NCBI RefSeq assembly: GCF_052116305.1
Contig: NZ_JBQKLI010000005.1
Location: 60,600-124,599 of the forward strand
Source of the DNA: JBQKLI01 sp012798975
Lineage (GTDB): Bacteria > Bacillota > Clostridia > Tissierellales > Peptoniphilaceae
Length of the DNA stretch: 64,000 nucleotides
Reading direction: 5' to 3'
Within the stretch, counting starts at the first letter, position 1, and each line of letters opens with the position of its first letter. The translations under genes were made by a program, and so were the position numbers. Below the pieces are notes generated by a model that saw only the letters and a list, made by a program, of their open reading frames with translations, made no database searches and was not told where the DNA came from. Of the stretch, positions 7,571 to 15,976 are shown piece by piece.

Positions 7571-8248
7571 CTATAACTGTGCGACCATTAACTTTGTTTT
7601 TCCGATTTCCATAAAACCTAGCCTTGTCATAAAGTCGTAGGATTCTTTTTTCATAAATTCTTCAGGATAGGGTTCATCTGGGTTCTCTGTAAGTTCTGCT
7701 CCTTGGGGCATTCGGGCGATAAACTGGTAATAATCGTCGATAGGGGGAACGAGATAGCAGAAGTTTCGCACTCGAATATGATAAAGCTCTAAGATAACGT
7801 CGCTTAACGTAGCGAAAAGCTCCCTTAATTCCTCGTCTTCCAGCTGCATTTCCAATGAAAACTCATGGATATAGAAGAAATTCCGATAAAGCTTTCTTTC
7901 CTTATCGATAATATAGCCTTCCCGTCCTAAAATATTATAAATCTGCTGATAGTCTGCACTTGCCATCTGGCAAAGGTGGGCAGGATGTCCCCCGTCCTGA
8001 TCGTATTCATTTAATAAGAAGACCGCACCTCTTATTGATCCGATTCTCATATTATACTGATCTAAATATTCTTTTTGTTTCGCTACCGAATTGTTTTTTA
8101 CAACATCCTTTGAAGATCCGTAGATATCCATAGAGATAAGGGGCAGATATTTTTCCTGATTATAGGAAGAACGGTAGCTGCTGCCTTTTTGATCCAGTAT
8201 GGAATACTGTAGATCGTTTTTCGTAATATAAATACTTTTAAATTTCAT
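7571..8248 (-). CDS. Conserved hypothetical protein, 225 residues
   Basis: No domain is recognised. The protein is soluble, with no signal peptide or membrane segment, rich in Tyr and acidic residues. It contains a segment with spaced Gly/His (YDQDGGHPAHLCQ, about residues 84-96) and a long helical stretch around FSLEMQLEDEELRELF. A GGAGAG site lies just before the ATG. It is translated between the epimerase gene (18 bp) and the NUDIX gene (8 bp), so it probably belongs to the same pathway. Function unknown. Confidence 0.6.
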   Translation of the reverse strand: MKFKSIYITKNDLQYSILDQKGSSYRSSYNQEKYLPLISMDIYGSSKDVVKNNSVAKQKEYLDQYNMRIGSIRGAVFLLNEYDQDGGHPAHLCQMASADYQQIYNILGREGYIIDKERKLYRNFFYIHEFSLEMQLEDEELRELFATLSDVILELYHIRVRNFCYLVPPIDDYYQFIARMPQGAELTENPDEPYPEEFMKKESYDFMTRLGFMEIGKTKLMVAQL

Positions 8249-8266
8249 AATCTCTCCTTTTTCGGA

Positions 8267-9007
8267 TTATATATCCGATACTCCTGCTATTATAAAGGAA
8301 TTGTCTTCCGGTTGATAGTCCACCAGCTCTTTTGTTCGGTGCAAAGACAAGTGTTTATAGGTATTGTCCGATACTCCATGAAGGATATAGAAAGGTTCTT
8401 TCATTTGAACCTCAATAGAAGCTTCGATAAGACTTAACATATCTCTCGGACTGATAAAGATCGATAATGTTTCCAAATTCAGGTTTTCTTCCTCGTCCGT
8501 GAACGCGTTATAAGACCCGATTCGTATGGCGATGCATTCCATGCCCTTATGATAAGCAAAATAAGAGCAGAGGGCTTCGTTGAAACACTTCGATACCCCA
8601 TAGAGATCACCTGGACGAACGGGGTCGTCGACTTCGATTTGTTTATCCGAAGGGTATCCGCTTACAGCATGGATGCTGGATGCATATATAAAGCGCTTAA
8701 TGCCGTGTTTCGAACAGGCGGAAAGAACATTTTTTGTTCCTTCGATATTCAGCTCTTCTAAGGTTTGGAAATCGGCATCTGGAAGAGCTTCCCCTGCTAG
8801 ATGAATTACAACATCCACATCTCGGATGATTTCATTGCAGGCTTGAGGGTTTCGGATATCGAGTATTTTAAAGTCCAAATTTTCTTCTTTGAAAAATTCA
8901 AAGCCTTCTTCATTGATATCAGCGGCGATGATTTCGTGTTTTTTTGATAAAGGGCCTGTGATATATTTTCCAATATTGCCGCAGGCTCCTGTGATTAATA
9001 TCTTCAT
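8267..9007 (-). CDS. NAD-dependent epimerase/dehydratase family protein, uronate-dehydrogenase-like
   Basis: A 246-residue extended SDR enzyme. The start at 9007 is chosen because GGAGG lies just upstream and the Rossmann motif GACGNIG then sits at residues 7-13. Other landmarks: VVIHLAG, YASSIHAVSGYP holding the catalytic Ser, the active-site YGVSK, and IRIGS. The SSIHAV...PVRPGDLYGVSK block resembles uronate dehydrogenases, which oxidise sugar acids to lactones; at 246 residues the protein is close to that family's size. It follows an aldo-keto reductase by 10 bp, pointing to a sugar or carbonyl oxidoreduction pathway. Confidence 0.75.
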   Translation of the reverse strand: MKILITGACGNIGKYITGPLSKKHEIIAADINEEGFEFFKEENLDFKILDIRNPQACNEIIRDVDVVIHLAGEALPDADFQTLEELNIEGTKNVLSACSKHGIKRFIYASSIHAVSGYPSDKQIEVDDPVRPGDLYGVSKCFNEALCSYFAYHKGMECIAIRIGSYNAFTDEEENLNLETLSIFISPRDMLSLIEASIEVQMKEPFYILHGVSDNTYKHLSLHRTKELVDYQPEDNSFIIAGVSDI

Positions 9008-9017
9008 TCGACCTCCA

Positions 9018-10130
9018 TTAAGAATCGTATTTTTCAGAAGCTTGGTCCATCCAGTGGATGATTTCGATTTTCTGAGGACAGACATTTTCGCAGTGTCCGC
9101 ATTCGATACAGTCAGATGCTTTTCCTTTGCCTTCTGTATTAAAATCATAGCTTGATTTTGCTGAGGACTTGTTCTGGAAGGTAATCTCCCGATTCAGAGC
9201 CGAGAGTACATCGGGAATCGGAATGTCTTCCGGACAGCCTTCTACACAATATTTGCAGTCCGTACAAGGGATACGGGGGTTTTTTAGAAGTACTTCGACA
9301 ACCTGGTCTATTGTATTTCTTTCCTCGTCAGAAATCTCTTTAAAATCTCTTAATGTCTTTAGATTATCTTCCATCTGTTCCGGATAGCTCATGCCGCTTA
9401 GAACGGTTATTACATTCTTTAAAGAAGCTGCAAAACGGATCGCCCAAGAAGAGACAGAGCTTTCTCTATCTGCTTTTTTAAAAATCGCCGCCGCTTCTTC
9501 AGGGAGATTCGATAGTGTGCCGCCCTTTACAGGCTCCATGATAACAATGGGCATATTGTGCTTTAAAGCGACTTCATAGCATTTACGGGATTCGATAGTA
9601 GGATCTTCCCAGTCGATATAGTTTAGCTGAAGCTGAACGAAGTCCATATCCGGATGATTTGTAAGAATCTCATCCAGAACCTCTGCTTTGTCATGGAAAG
9701 AAAAGCCCAGGTTTTTAATGAATCCTTCTTCTTTTTTCTTTTTTAAAAAGTTCCAAATATCATAACGGTCGAAGACTTCTGTACGTTTGCCTCCAAGATT
9801 ATGAAGAAGATAATAATCGAAATAGCCTGCTTGAGTACGATCTAAAGAGGTATAGAACATCTCTTCTGCTTCTTCTTTGGAATCGGCTATGTAGGCGGGA
9901 AGTTTTGTAGCCAGTAAAAAGGACTCTCTAGGATATCTTTCCACAATAGTTTTTCGGGCGATAACTTCAGAATAGCCGTTGTCATAGCCCCAAGCTGTAT
10001 CAAAATAGGTAAACCCTTCCTCTATAAAACGATCCACCATTCCCTTAATCATCTCTAAATCAAATTCACCATCTATTGTCTTAAAACGCATTAAACCAAA
10101 ACCGAGTTTTTTAATATTCTCACCTAACAT
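9018..10130 (-). CDS. Aldo/keto reductase with C-terminal ferredoxin-like 4Fe-4S domain
   Basis: A 370-residue two-part protein. Residues 1-270 are an aldo/keto reductase: LGFGLMRF, FDTAWGYDNGYSE with the catalytic Asp and Tyr, LATKLPA with the Lys, LLHNLG, and the late motif VLSGMSYPEQMEDNL. The C-terminal part holds two Cys clusters, CTDCKYCVEGCP and CIECGHCENVCP, each fit for a [4Fe-4S] cluster. Such fusions are common in anaerobes and suggest electron exchange with ferredoxin-like partners. The ATG at 10130 has GAGGTGG 5 nt before it. First gene of the four-gene operon. Confidence 0.88.
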   Translation of the reverse strand: MLGENIKKLGFGLMRFKTIDGEFDLEMIKGMVDRFIEEGFTYFDTAWGYDNGYSEVIARKTIVERYPRESFLLATKLPAYIADSKEEAEEMFYTSLDRTQAGYFDYYLLHNLGGKRTEVFDRYDIWNFLKKKKEEGFIKNLGFSFHDKAEVLDEILTNHPDMDFVQLQLNYIDWEDPTIESRKCYEVALKHNMPIVIMEPVKGGTLSNLPEEAAAIFKKADRESSVSSWAIRFAASLKNVITVLSGMSYPEQMEDNLKTLRDFKEISDEERNTIDQVVEVLLKNPRIPCTDCKYCVEGCPEDIPIPDVLSALNREITFQNKSSAKSSYDFNTEGKGKASDCIECGHCENVCPQKIEIIHWMDQASEKYDS

Positions 10131-10196
10131 GTTTTCCACCTCTTTATTTTTAATCATATAAATATATATACCCGATTCGGGAAGGCATTAAAGAAA

Positions 10197-10283
10197 GAGG
10201 GAGAGCTTAAAAGAAAGAGTGGAGAGTGAAAGAGGGAGAGAGTGGAGTTGTGGAGGAAAAATGATAAAGAGAATCATTTTTCT
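10197..10283 (+). repeat. Dispersed purine-rich repeat, copy C, with hairpin
   Basis: Purine tract with AGAGTGGAGTTGTGGA core (10240-10254), then a perfect 10-bp hairpin: GAAAAATGAT 10256-10265, loop AAAGAGA (7 nt), ATCATTTTTC 10273-10282. Nothing else is seen between it and the direct repeat at 10411 except a weak 22-codon frame. Confidence 0.7.
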
Positions 10284-10410
10284 GCTTAGTGTAAGAACAA
10301 GATTATTTTTGTGGTATTTGAAATAAATATCGAAGGGTAAGAAGCATGTTTTTTTTATACAGAATCGGATTCAGGGATTCTTGGCTGCGTTTCATGGTCT
10401 ATACGACTTA

Positions 10411-10680
10411 GAAAATCATCGGAAAAGAGCATAGGCTTTTCTTATCAAAACTATGGCAAATAAAAAAAGCCCATAATCAAATATGAGCTTTTACTTTATA
10501 GCCGAATATAACACCGATCAAAGCGGGGAGAAAAGCTAAGTAAAGAATCGTTGTGTTGATATCGAAATTGAACACTAAAGTCGTTACAATGACGAAGGCT
10601 ATGGATGTAATAATGGGATGGATGTATTTCACTTTCGCTAGATATTTTTCTACAAAAATTCCTCTGATAAGACCAGTTAG
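10411..10680. repeat. Left copy of a ~270-bp direct repeat flanking the ABC-2 operon
   Basis: Aligns colinearly with 15977-16245. A central block, from GAATCGTTGTGTTGATATC to ACGAAGGCTAT (about 55 bp, 10548-10602), is identical. The rest carries substitutions. The repeat includes the 3' end of the small membrane protein gene at 16043 and its terminator. The two copies are in the same orientation about 5.3 kb apart. Confidence 0.85.
10477..10680 (-). pseudogene. Truncated copy of the 113-residue membrane protein gene at 16043
   Basis: Read leftward, this encodes the last 67 or so codons of a protein like the one at 16043-16384, ending in YKVKAHI and TGA, where the intact gene ends YKTKAHI and TGA. 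The match stops abruptly at 10680, so the N-terminal half and the start are missing. The overlapping terminator hairpin is also kept, with one weakened pair. It marks the left duplication boundary. Confidence 0.75.
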
Positions 10681-10724
10681 ATATATTTTGAGATTGTAAT
10701 AATGATTACTTTTGTAACTTCAAT

Positions 10725-10763
10725 AAATTTTATACTATATACAGTTATGTATAGTATAAATTT
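10725..10763. promoter_or_regulatory. Inverted repeat upstream of the ABC-2 operon promoter
   Basis: Arms AAATTTTATACTATA (10725-10739) and TATAGTATAAATTT (10750-10763) pair over 14 bp with one bulge. It is about 50 bp upstream of the -35 box, so it may be an operator. It has no T-tract that would make it a clear terminator. Confidence 0.45.
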
Positions 10764-10814
10764 AGTATATAAATTAGATTAAAAAGAGTTCGTCAAGATG
10801 AAATGAACTTTAAC

Positions 10815-10843
10815 TTGACAATATATATATATATATATATAAT
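10815..10843 (+). promoter_or_regulatory. Promoter with an AT-dinucleotide-repeat spacer
   Basis: A perfect -35 TTGACA (10815-10820) and perfect -10 TATAAT (10838-10843) are 17 bp apart, and the whole spacer is an alternating AT tract. It lies about 50 bp before the first gene of the ABC-2 operon. A gain or loss of one AT unit would change the spacing by 2 bp. Confidence 0.8.
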
Positions 10844-10890
10844 AAAATAATTAGGAGCCTACCTGTTAAATTTATCGAAGGAGATAGAGT

Positions 10891-11331
10891 ATGAAAAAAT
10901 TTATTGCAATCGCAGTGCTTAGTTTATGTATTACTTTATTACCGGCAACTCAAACTTTTGCGAATACAAGTGATCGAGGATTCAGCTATAATTTCAAATC
11001 TTACGAATCTCAGGCAACGATCAATTCCTTAGCAGCTCGTTATGATATTAGAAAATCAAATATGAGTAGTGCTTATATTAAAAATGTGAAACAAAATAAT
11101 TTCTATTTAGATTCTATCCGAGAATATAACGGGGGAGCTGGGGTTCTTAGAAGTACTTTCAAAAAATTTAATGTACCTTATAATCGTGAAGGTTTAGGGT
11201 ATAATACAGTTAAAGTAGGAAAAAGACCAGTGCCTCGTTTAGAAAAAGGTCCATCTGGAAGTGTCTGGTATATTGAGGGTCTCTATAGCCCGAATAATTA
11301 TCAAGGATATCAAGCTTCCGGCTTGTTATAG
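10891..11331 (+). CDS. Small secreted protein of unknown function, first gene of ABC-2 operon
   Basis: A 146-residue precursor. Residues 1-25 form a Sec signal peptide (MKKFIAIAVLSLCITLLPA, cleavage probably after TFA). The mature ~120 residues are basic, rich in Tyr, Asn, Gly and Ser, and lack Cys, so no disulfides or lanthionines are possible after cleavage. No family is recognised. An AAGGAG site precedes the ATG. It is the gene nearest the AT-repeat promoter and leads a set of ABC-2 exporter genes. A secreted bacteriocin-like or cell-surface-active product whose producer is protected by the ABC system is one possibility; a secreted partner of the transporter is another. Confidence 0.65.
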   Translation: MKKFIAIAVLSLCITLLPATQTFANTSDRGFSYNFKSYESQATINSLAARYDIRKSNMSSAYIKNVKQNNFYLDSIREYNGGAGVLRSTFKKFNVPYNREGLGYNTVKVGKRPVPRLEKGPSGSVWYIEGLYSPNNYQGYQASGLL

Positions 11332-11398
11332 GAAGATTAAAAAGAATGAAATTGTAAGATAAGGATGTAGGCTCCTTTTTACCATTATGGAGGTTTTA

Positions 11399-12049
11399 AT
11401 GAAGAAAAAAGTTGCGATATTATTAATTTTATTAGGGATACCGCTCGCGGTTCTTCTTTATAATAATTTTTCTCAGAATAAAGAAAATAGTGAGGAAGAG
11501 TTGGCGACGAAAGATGATACTATATATCAAGTTCAACAGCCGATTGAAAATGAAATCATGAAAATAATTGTATATCCTTCAGAACTCTCTAAGGAATGGA
11601 GAGGAAAAGAGGATATAAAAGAATGGCTCCAAATGGAAAGACCTGAAATTCCAGTAGAGGATGATGGTACATTAGGAGAAGGATATACATATGTATATAC
11701 TCAAATCGAAGCAACAAATAAAACAACAAAAGATCATCCAAGAGCTTTCACCGAGTTTCAGACGGGTATGGATATTTTTTCAGAACCAAAAATAAACCCG
11801 GATGATTCAAACCGTCTGTCATTAACATACGGAGTTATGGGCAAGGATCTCTTCAATCCCCATGTTTATTTCGTGTCTTTGGATTATCAAGAGACAAAAA
11901 TGGCAAATGTTTATTCTATTATAAAAGAGGACTCTTTAAACAAGGAGAGCAAATATTATGGAGCTGTAGATTTAAGAAGCGACTTGAATGAAAAAGAAGA
12001 TATTCCTAGATTTGTAGAATTAGATATTAAAGAGGAAGCAAATGAATAA
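11399..12049 (+). CDS. Membrane-anchored extracytoplasmic protein of unknown function
   Basis: A 216-residue protein with an N-terminal anchor (MKKKVAILLILLGIPLAVLLYNNF) and no lipobox Cys, followed by a hydrophilic, acidic outer domain of about 190 residues with no known motif. The ATG at 11399 is chosen for the GGAGG 5 nt upstream. Its stop overlaps the start of the next gene, showing tight coupling. In layout (one anchor, about 200 residues, next to ABC-2 genes) it resembles the protein at 13473, though the sequences are not clearly alike. It may gate or sense the exporter substrate at the membrane surface (inference). Confidence 0.6.
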   Translation: MKKKVAILLILLGIPLAVLLYNNFSQNKENSEEELATKDDTIYQVQQPIENEIMKIIVYPSELSKEWRGKEDIKEWLQMERPEIPVEDDGTLGEGYTYVYTQIEATNKTTKDHPRAFTEFQTGMDIFSEPKINPDDSNRLSLTYGVMGKDLFNPHVYFVSLDYQETKMANVYSIIKEDSLNKESKYYGAVDLRSDLNEKEDIPRFVELDIKEEANE

Positions 12050-12806
12050 GTGGATTTCAAGAGAAAAATACGGTTATTTAGGGATGAGTTTATTGATAAT
12101 ACTTATCTTTGGGCAACTATACTATTTTGCGGGAAATTCTCAATTAGTATTTAGTAATGTATTCATCTACTTTTTTAATGGGGTTCCTTATTTTGACAAG
12201 GGAACCTCTTTTTTTATGGATTTTCCATGGTATTGGTTTGGAATACAGATCTTTCTTTTATACCGAATTCTCTTAAATATTGACTTCACCCATAATAGGA
12301 TTGAACAGTTTCTAATACGGGAAGACAGAAATAAGTTTTACAACAATCAAATAAAAAAGATTGTTTTTTTGAATCTTTCTTATATTGTATTAATACTTTT
12401 TTGGATAGTTCTTCTTTGCGGGATTTTTAAAATTCCGTTTTTGGGGGATCATTATGAAATGGATTATTTATTAAGCAAAGTCCCATTCGAGGTTCAACGT
12501 TCAGCCTTGTCTCTTTTCTTAGCATTTATGGTATCTATGATGACCTCGATTCTTTTGAGTTTAATCATGTGGGTTTTATATATTATTGTGAATGGAGCAG
12601 GGGCTTTTGCGGTGATAACGGCTTATTATGTCGGAGCTTTTTTTATCTCGAATCCAATTTTTTTGCCGAATTATTTAATGATAGGAAGAACTTTGCAGCA
12701 GCAATATGGTATAGAACCAAGGATAGGAATGATAACAGGTATTGTGGTTTTTGCTATAGTTTATATATTAGGATTAATGTTTATGAAATCGAAGGATATC
12801 GTATAA
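12042..12806 (+). CDS. ABC-2-type permease subunit (first of three)
   Basis: A 254-residue membrane protein with about six hydrophobic segments, a cytosolic N-terminus (MNKWISREKYGYLGM) and a first large loop, the usual plan for ABC-2 permeases of antibiotic or peptide exporters. It lacks an ATPase domain and overlaps the previous gene by 8 bp. The ATPase follows about 40 bp later. Similar small permeases work in pairs in LanEG/BcrB-like systems. Assignment is by topology and context and not by a sequence motif. Confidence 0.7.
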   Translation: MNKWISREKYGYLGMSLLIILIFGQLYYFAGNSQLVFSNVFIYFFNGVPYFDKGTSFFMDFPWYWFGIQIFLLYRILLNIDFTHNRIEQFLIREDRNKFYNNQIKKIVFLNLSYIVLILFWIVLLCGIFKIPFLGDHYEMDYLLSKVPFEVQRSALSLFLAFMVSMMTSILLSLIMWVLYIIVNGAGAFAVITAYYVGAFFISNPIFLPNYLMIGRTLQQQYGIEPRIGMITGIVVFAIVYILGLMFMKSKDIV

Positions 12807-12844
12807 ACTTTATTCGAAAAGGGATGTTCTCAAGGAGAAAAATG

Positions 12845-13498
12845 ATGGAAGTTACAGTAAAGAATATTGTGAAAAATTTCAAAGAAAAACGAGTGTTGGA
12901 TCATGTGAACTTAGAGTTTTACAGTCAAAGAGTATATGGATTAAGAGGGAAAAATGGAGCAGGAAAAACGATGCTCTTGAGAAGTTTGTGCGGTCTTATT
13001 TTATTAGATGAAGGTGAAATTAAGATAAATGGAAGGTCGCTCGGGAAAGATTACTCTTTTCCGGAAGATGTGGGAATATTAATAGAAGGTCCAGGTTATA
13101 TCGAAGAATTCAGCGGGTTTGATAATCTAAAATATATTGCGGATATAAAAAAGAAAATCGGAGATAAAGAGATTCATGAGATAATGACGTATTTTGATTT
13201 AGATCCTGAAGATCAAAGAAGCGTTAAGAAATATTCGCTAGGAATGAAGCAAAAGCTAGGTCTTTGCATGGCTTTTATGGAAAGGCCGAATCTTATCTTA
13301 CTAGATGAACCGCTGAATGCTCTCGATGAACAAGCAGCAAAAAAATTATTGGAATTGATCCTTCAAAGAAAGCAGGAAGGAGCCTTAATCATTATCGCTT
13401 CTCATGACCGGGAAGAATTAGATTATCTTTCGGATGAAATCATTTTTATGAAAGAAGGGAGAATTGTTTCTGATGAAAAGGAAATTTCGATTTATTAA
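12845..13498 (+). CDS. ABC transporter ATP-binding protein of the ABC-2 operon
   Basis: A 217-residue ATPase. Walker A is GKNGAGKT (about residues 35-42), the signature YSLGMKQKLG, Walker B LILLDEP, followed by NALDEQ and the switch His in IASHD. The ILIEGPGY segment between Walker A and the signature is typical of ATPases of bacteriocin-immunity/BcrA-like exporters. Paired ATGs at 12842 and 12845; the second has AAGGAG 7 nt upstream and is preferred. An upstream open frame to 12569 overlaps the permease and is not coding. It drives the three permease genes of the operon. Confidence 0.88.
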   Translation: MEVTVKNIVKNFKEKRVLDHVNLEFYSQRVYGLRGKNGAGKTMLLRSLCGLILLDEGEIKINGRSLGKDYSFPEDVGILIEGPGYIEEFSGFDNLKYIADIKKKIGDKEIHEIMTYFDLDPEDQRSVKKYSLGMKQKLGLCMAFMERPNLILLDEPLNALDEQAAKKLLELILQRKQEGALIIIASHDREELDYLSDEIIFMKEGRIVSDEKEISIY

Positions 13499-14051
13499 AA
13501 TAATAGTTGTGATTGCTGTAGCTCTTTTTCTGATTATCGGTTATCGAATCCTTCTTTTCCAGAGCAAGTATCCTCCCAGGGAAGATATTATTGTCCCCAA
13601 AGGGGAATCAGCAGAAATTATGCCTGGGGTAAAAGTGCGTATTTTAGATACAAAGATCCTTTCTCAAGAGGACTACTTTTCATTGACAGAAGATTCTCGC
13701 GGAAAAGATCCAAATATGTTTGGGGTAATTGTTAAAGCGGAAATGTCTGTAGATGAAGGATACTATATGGAAGGTACACCATTAAAAAACGCTGTCTTTA
13801 AGACTGAGGGATATAATAATATGGTGGGCTATGTATTTCAAGATATAAAAAAGAACGAAGAGGGTAAACTTACAGCTGTTTGGCCAAGGGGATATCGACG
13901 GATTGAAAATGGTGAAAAAAGAATCGATTATTTGGCAGTACCTGTAGGAAAATGGAATGTTCCGGATGAGATGTGGAAGAATATTAAAAACAAAGACTAT
14001 ACTTTAACGGTAGGCTACTATCCCCAGTATATCCGGATGAAATTATATTAG
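13473..14051 (+). CDS. Membrane-anchored extracytoplasmic protein, second in the ABC-2 operon
   Basis: A 192-residue protein with an N-terminal membrane anchor (IIVVIAVALFLIIGYRILL) after a basic start, then a soluble outer domain (about residues 35-192) with no recognised motif. The ATG at 13473 is chosen; a TTG at 13464 sits too close to the GGGAG site. The gene starts inside the ATPase gene and ends 9 bp before the next permease. Having two anchored outer proteins in one ABC-2 operon is unusual and argues that substrate handling outside the membrane matters here (inference). Confidence 0.6.
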   Translation: MKRKFRFIKIIVVIAVALFLIIGYRILLFQSKYPPREDIIVPKGESAEIMPGVKVRILDTKILSQEDYFSLTEDSRGKDPNMFGVIVKAEMSVDEGYYMEGTPLKNAVFKTEGYNNMVGYVFQDIKKNEEGKLTAVWPRGYRRIENGEKRIDYLAVPVGKWNVPDEMWKNIKNKDYTLTVGYYPQYIRMKLY

Positions 14052-14060
14052 AGGCTTAAG

Positions 14061-14894
14061 ATGAGATATTTTAAAATAGAAATAAAGAGAATGCTACTCA
14101 CAAAAAGTTTTTGGATTTCACTATTGATTATGTATATAATTTGCATAGGACAATATATTTCGTATGGTTTATTACTTGGAGATGGTTATGGTGATTGGAT
14201 TAGGGAATATGGATTTGGTTTTATGATGCAGCCCTCTTCGCTGTTTACAAGTTGGATCGGCGGAGAGCTGAATTCCATGTATATGTTTCTCTTTCTAGCT
14301 CTTTTGCCGTTAATTAGTTCCTTTGCCTATAGTACAACTTATTATAAAGACCGGAAACTAGGACAGGTAAAAAATGTTCTGACTCGAGTGGATTCTGGCA
14401 AGTACTATAGGTCAAAGTGGCTAACCATTTTTCTAGCTGGGTTTTTAATTGCAATGATACCGTTATTATCCAATGTATATTTGCATCTAACGTATTCCGT
14501 TCCATTAACACCAATTCTTGAATCGATGACTACAGAAGTATTATTTGATCGAGAAAAATGGATATTTGATTTGTTTTACAATAAGCCCTTTTTATATATG
14601 GGATTATATATTTTTGTGATCTCAACGTTTTCAGGGCTTTATGCTACGTTAGGAATGACTTTTAGCGTATTAGTGAATAAAAGTTTGGCTGCTGTGATTG
14701 GTCCTTTTATTCTATGGAGATTTTTTGACTTAATGTTTAGTATTGTTGGTAAAACGAATTGGGGGATGTCTAATCAGCTTTTCCCTACTTTAGGACATAT
14801 GAATATATATATTGTTTTTGTCTATTCCCTTATAATCCTAACAATATCCATCGCTCCTATCTATATTAGATGGAAAAGAAAGGAAGACTTTTAA
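14061..14894 (+). CDS. ABC-2-type permease subunit (second)
   Basis: A 277-residue membrane protein. It begins MRYFKIEIKRMLLTKSFWIS, the usual ABC-2 plan of a short amphipathic start and first helix, then a large extracytoplasmic loop and about five more helices. A cytosolic FAYSTTYYKDRKLGQVKNVLTR segment resembles the coupling loop of ABC-2 permeases. It overlaps the next gene by one base (TAATG), so the two permeases are translationally coupled and probably pair around the shared ATPase. Confidence 0.75.
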   Translation: MRYFKIEIKRMLLTKSFWISLLIMYIICIGQYISYGLLLGDGYGDWIREYGFGFMMQPSSLFTSWIGGELNSMYMFLFLALLPLISSFAYSTTYYKDRKLGQVKNVLTRVDSGKYYRSKWLTIFLAGFLIAMIPLLSNVYLHLTYSVPLTPILESMTTEVLFDREKWIFDLFYNKPFLYMGLYIFVISTFSGLYATLGMTFSVLVNKSLAAVIGPFILWRFFDLMFSIVGKTNWGMSNQLFPTLGHMNIYIVFVYSLIILTISIAPIYIRWKRKEDF

Positions 14895-15625
14895 TGGAGA
14901 CAATAAGTTCAAAACATTTTAAGGTTATCTTTTTGTTTTTAGGACTTCAAGGGGCTGCTATTCTTCTCATTAATCTTTACTTAAGTAACTCTGCCGAAGG
15001 TGCGGTTTCTTTTGCGGATCGTTTAATCCTAGGATATGAGCCTTTTAAAAATGGAGTATTTTTATTGCCGATTCCTTTACTGTTCTATATGTGGTTGAAT
15101 CGCTATATCAATCTCAAAGATAGAATAGTACGCTTTAAAAGCAGAACCCAGATTACAAAAGATAGAATTAGAATAGGGGGAATTCTCAGCTTCGTTTTTA
15201 CGATAGAGTATGTAGTTGTTACAGGACTGATAAGTATATTTGATCAATCTCTTATAAATTGGCAGAATACAAATAGTTTCTTTTTTAGTCTAAATCAATT
15301 TGTATTCCAAGGGCAGTTTATGTCCGTTCTGTTTTACACAGTGGTATCCTTTTTTTTGATATTATTGATAGGCTTATTCTTATTTGATTTAGTTTATTTG
15401 ATTTTTGACAATTATTTTTTCAGTTGGATTGTGATTCTTTATTTAGTGATTTGGGATATGTTTGTACCATCGAATCAAAGTTTATTATTTCGGCGATTTT
15501 ACATTAACTATTCATTTTATACAGGTGATGAAAAAGTCGGGTTGACGTTAGTAGGAGCTGTTGTTCTTATTGCAATAATCCTTCTTTGCAGGAAAGTTGC
15601 CGGAGATAAGAAAGACTTTATATAA
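14894..15625 (+). CDS. ABC-2-type permease subunit (third)
   Basis: A 243-residue protein with about six hydrophobic segments. The start at 14894 overlaps the previous stop and has AGGAAG upstream; the ATG at 14870 lies inside the preceding gene and is less likely. It has the same general plan as its neighbour but little obvious sequence similarity. It is the last gene of the operon and is followed by a terminator-like hairpin at 15736. With three permeases and one ATPase, two different heteromeric exporters, or one pair plus an accessory protein, are both possible. Confidence 0.65.
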   Translation: METISSKHFKVIFLFLGLQGAAILLINLYLSNSAEGAVSFADRLILGYEPFKNGVFLLPIPLLFYMWLNRYINLKDRIVRFKSRTQITKDRIRIGGILSFVFTIEYVVVTGLISIFDQSLINWQNTNSFFFSLNQFVFQGQFMSVLFYTVVSFFLILLIGLFLFDLVYLIFDNYFFSWIVILYLVIWDMFVPSNQSLLFRRFYINYSFYTGDEKVGLTLVGAVVLIAIILLCRKVAGDKKDFI

Positions 15626-15735
15626 TTAATTATAAAGCTGTGTTTTAGGAGTTGATTTTTATATCCATGAAAAGCTAAGAGAGTGCAGCAGCTGCTAAAT
15701 TATTTTCTTAATCACTGATAATCTTTAAAAATATT

Positions 15736-15780
15736 AAGTGGAATGTTTAACATTACAGTTAACGTTCCGCTTGTCTTTTC
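15736..15780 (+). terminator. Likely terminator of the ABC-2 operon
   Basis: Stem AAGTGGAATGTTTAAC (15736-15751) with GTTAACGTTCCGCTT (15758-15772), loop ATTACA, G-U pairs and one bulge, then a T-rich run. The remaining 200 bp to the direct repeat at 15977 show no gene. Confidence 0.6.
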
Positions 15781-15976
15781 TTTAATGCTTTTTTGTAAAA
15801 CATTTTTCGTTTTTAAGAGCGAGGTAATTCATGGAGGTGTATCTGAAAAATTATTTTCTAGGCAGGTAAAAAGCCTACCCGCAATACCAAGCTTCTAAAT
15901 TTGTATTTAACAAAGATAGCAAAAAATAAATTAGAAATTATGAATTAAAATGATATTCTCGGTTTAATTTAAATCA

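Noticed and set aside
10346..10411. 22-codon frame starting MFFLYRIGF
   Set aside because: Poor ribosome site, a T8 run at the start and no support from context; not reported as a gene.
12569..12841. Upstream extension of the ATPase gene into the ABC-2 permease
   Set aside because: It overlaps a better membrane-protein frame and lacks ATPase homology; the ATG at 12845 has the proper ribosome site.
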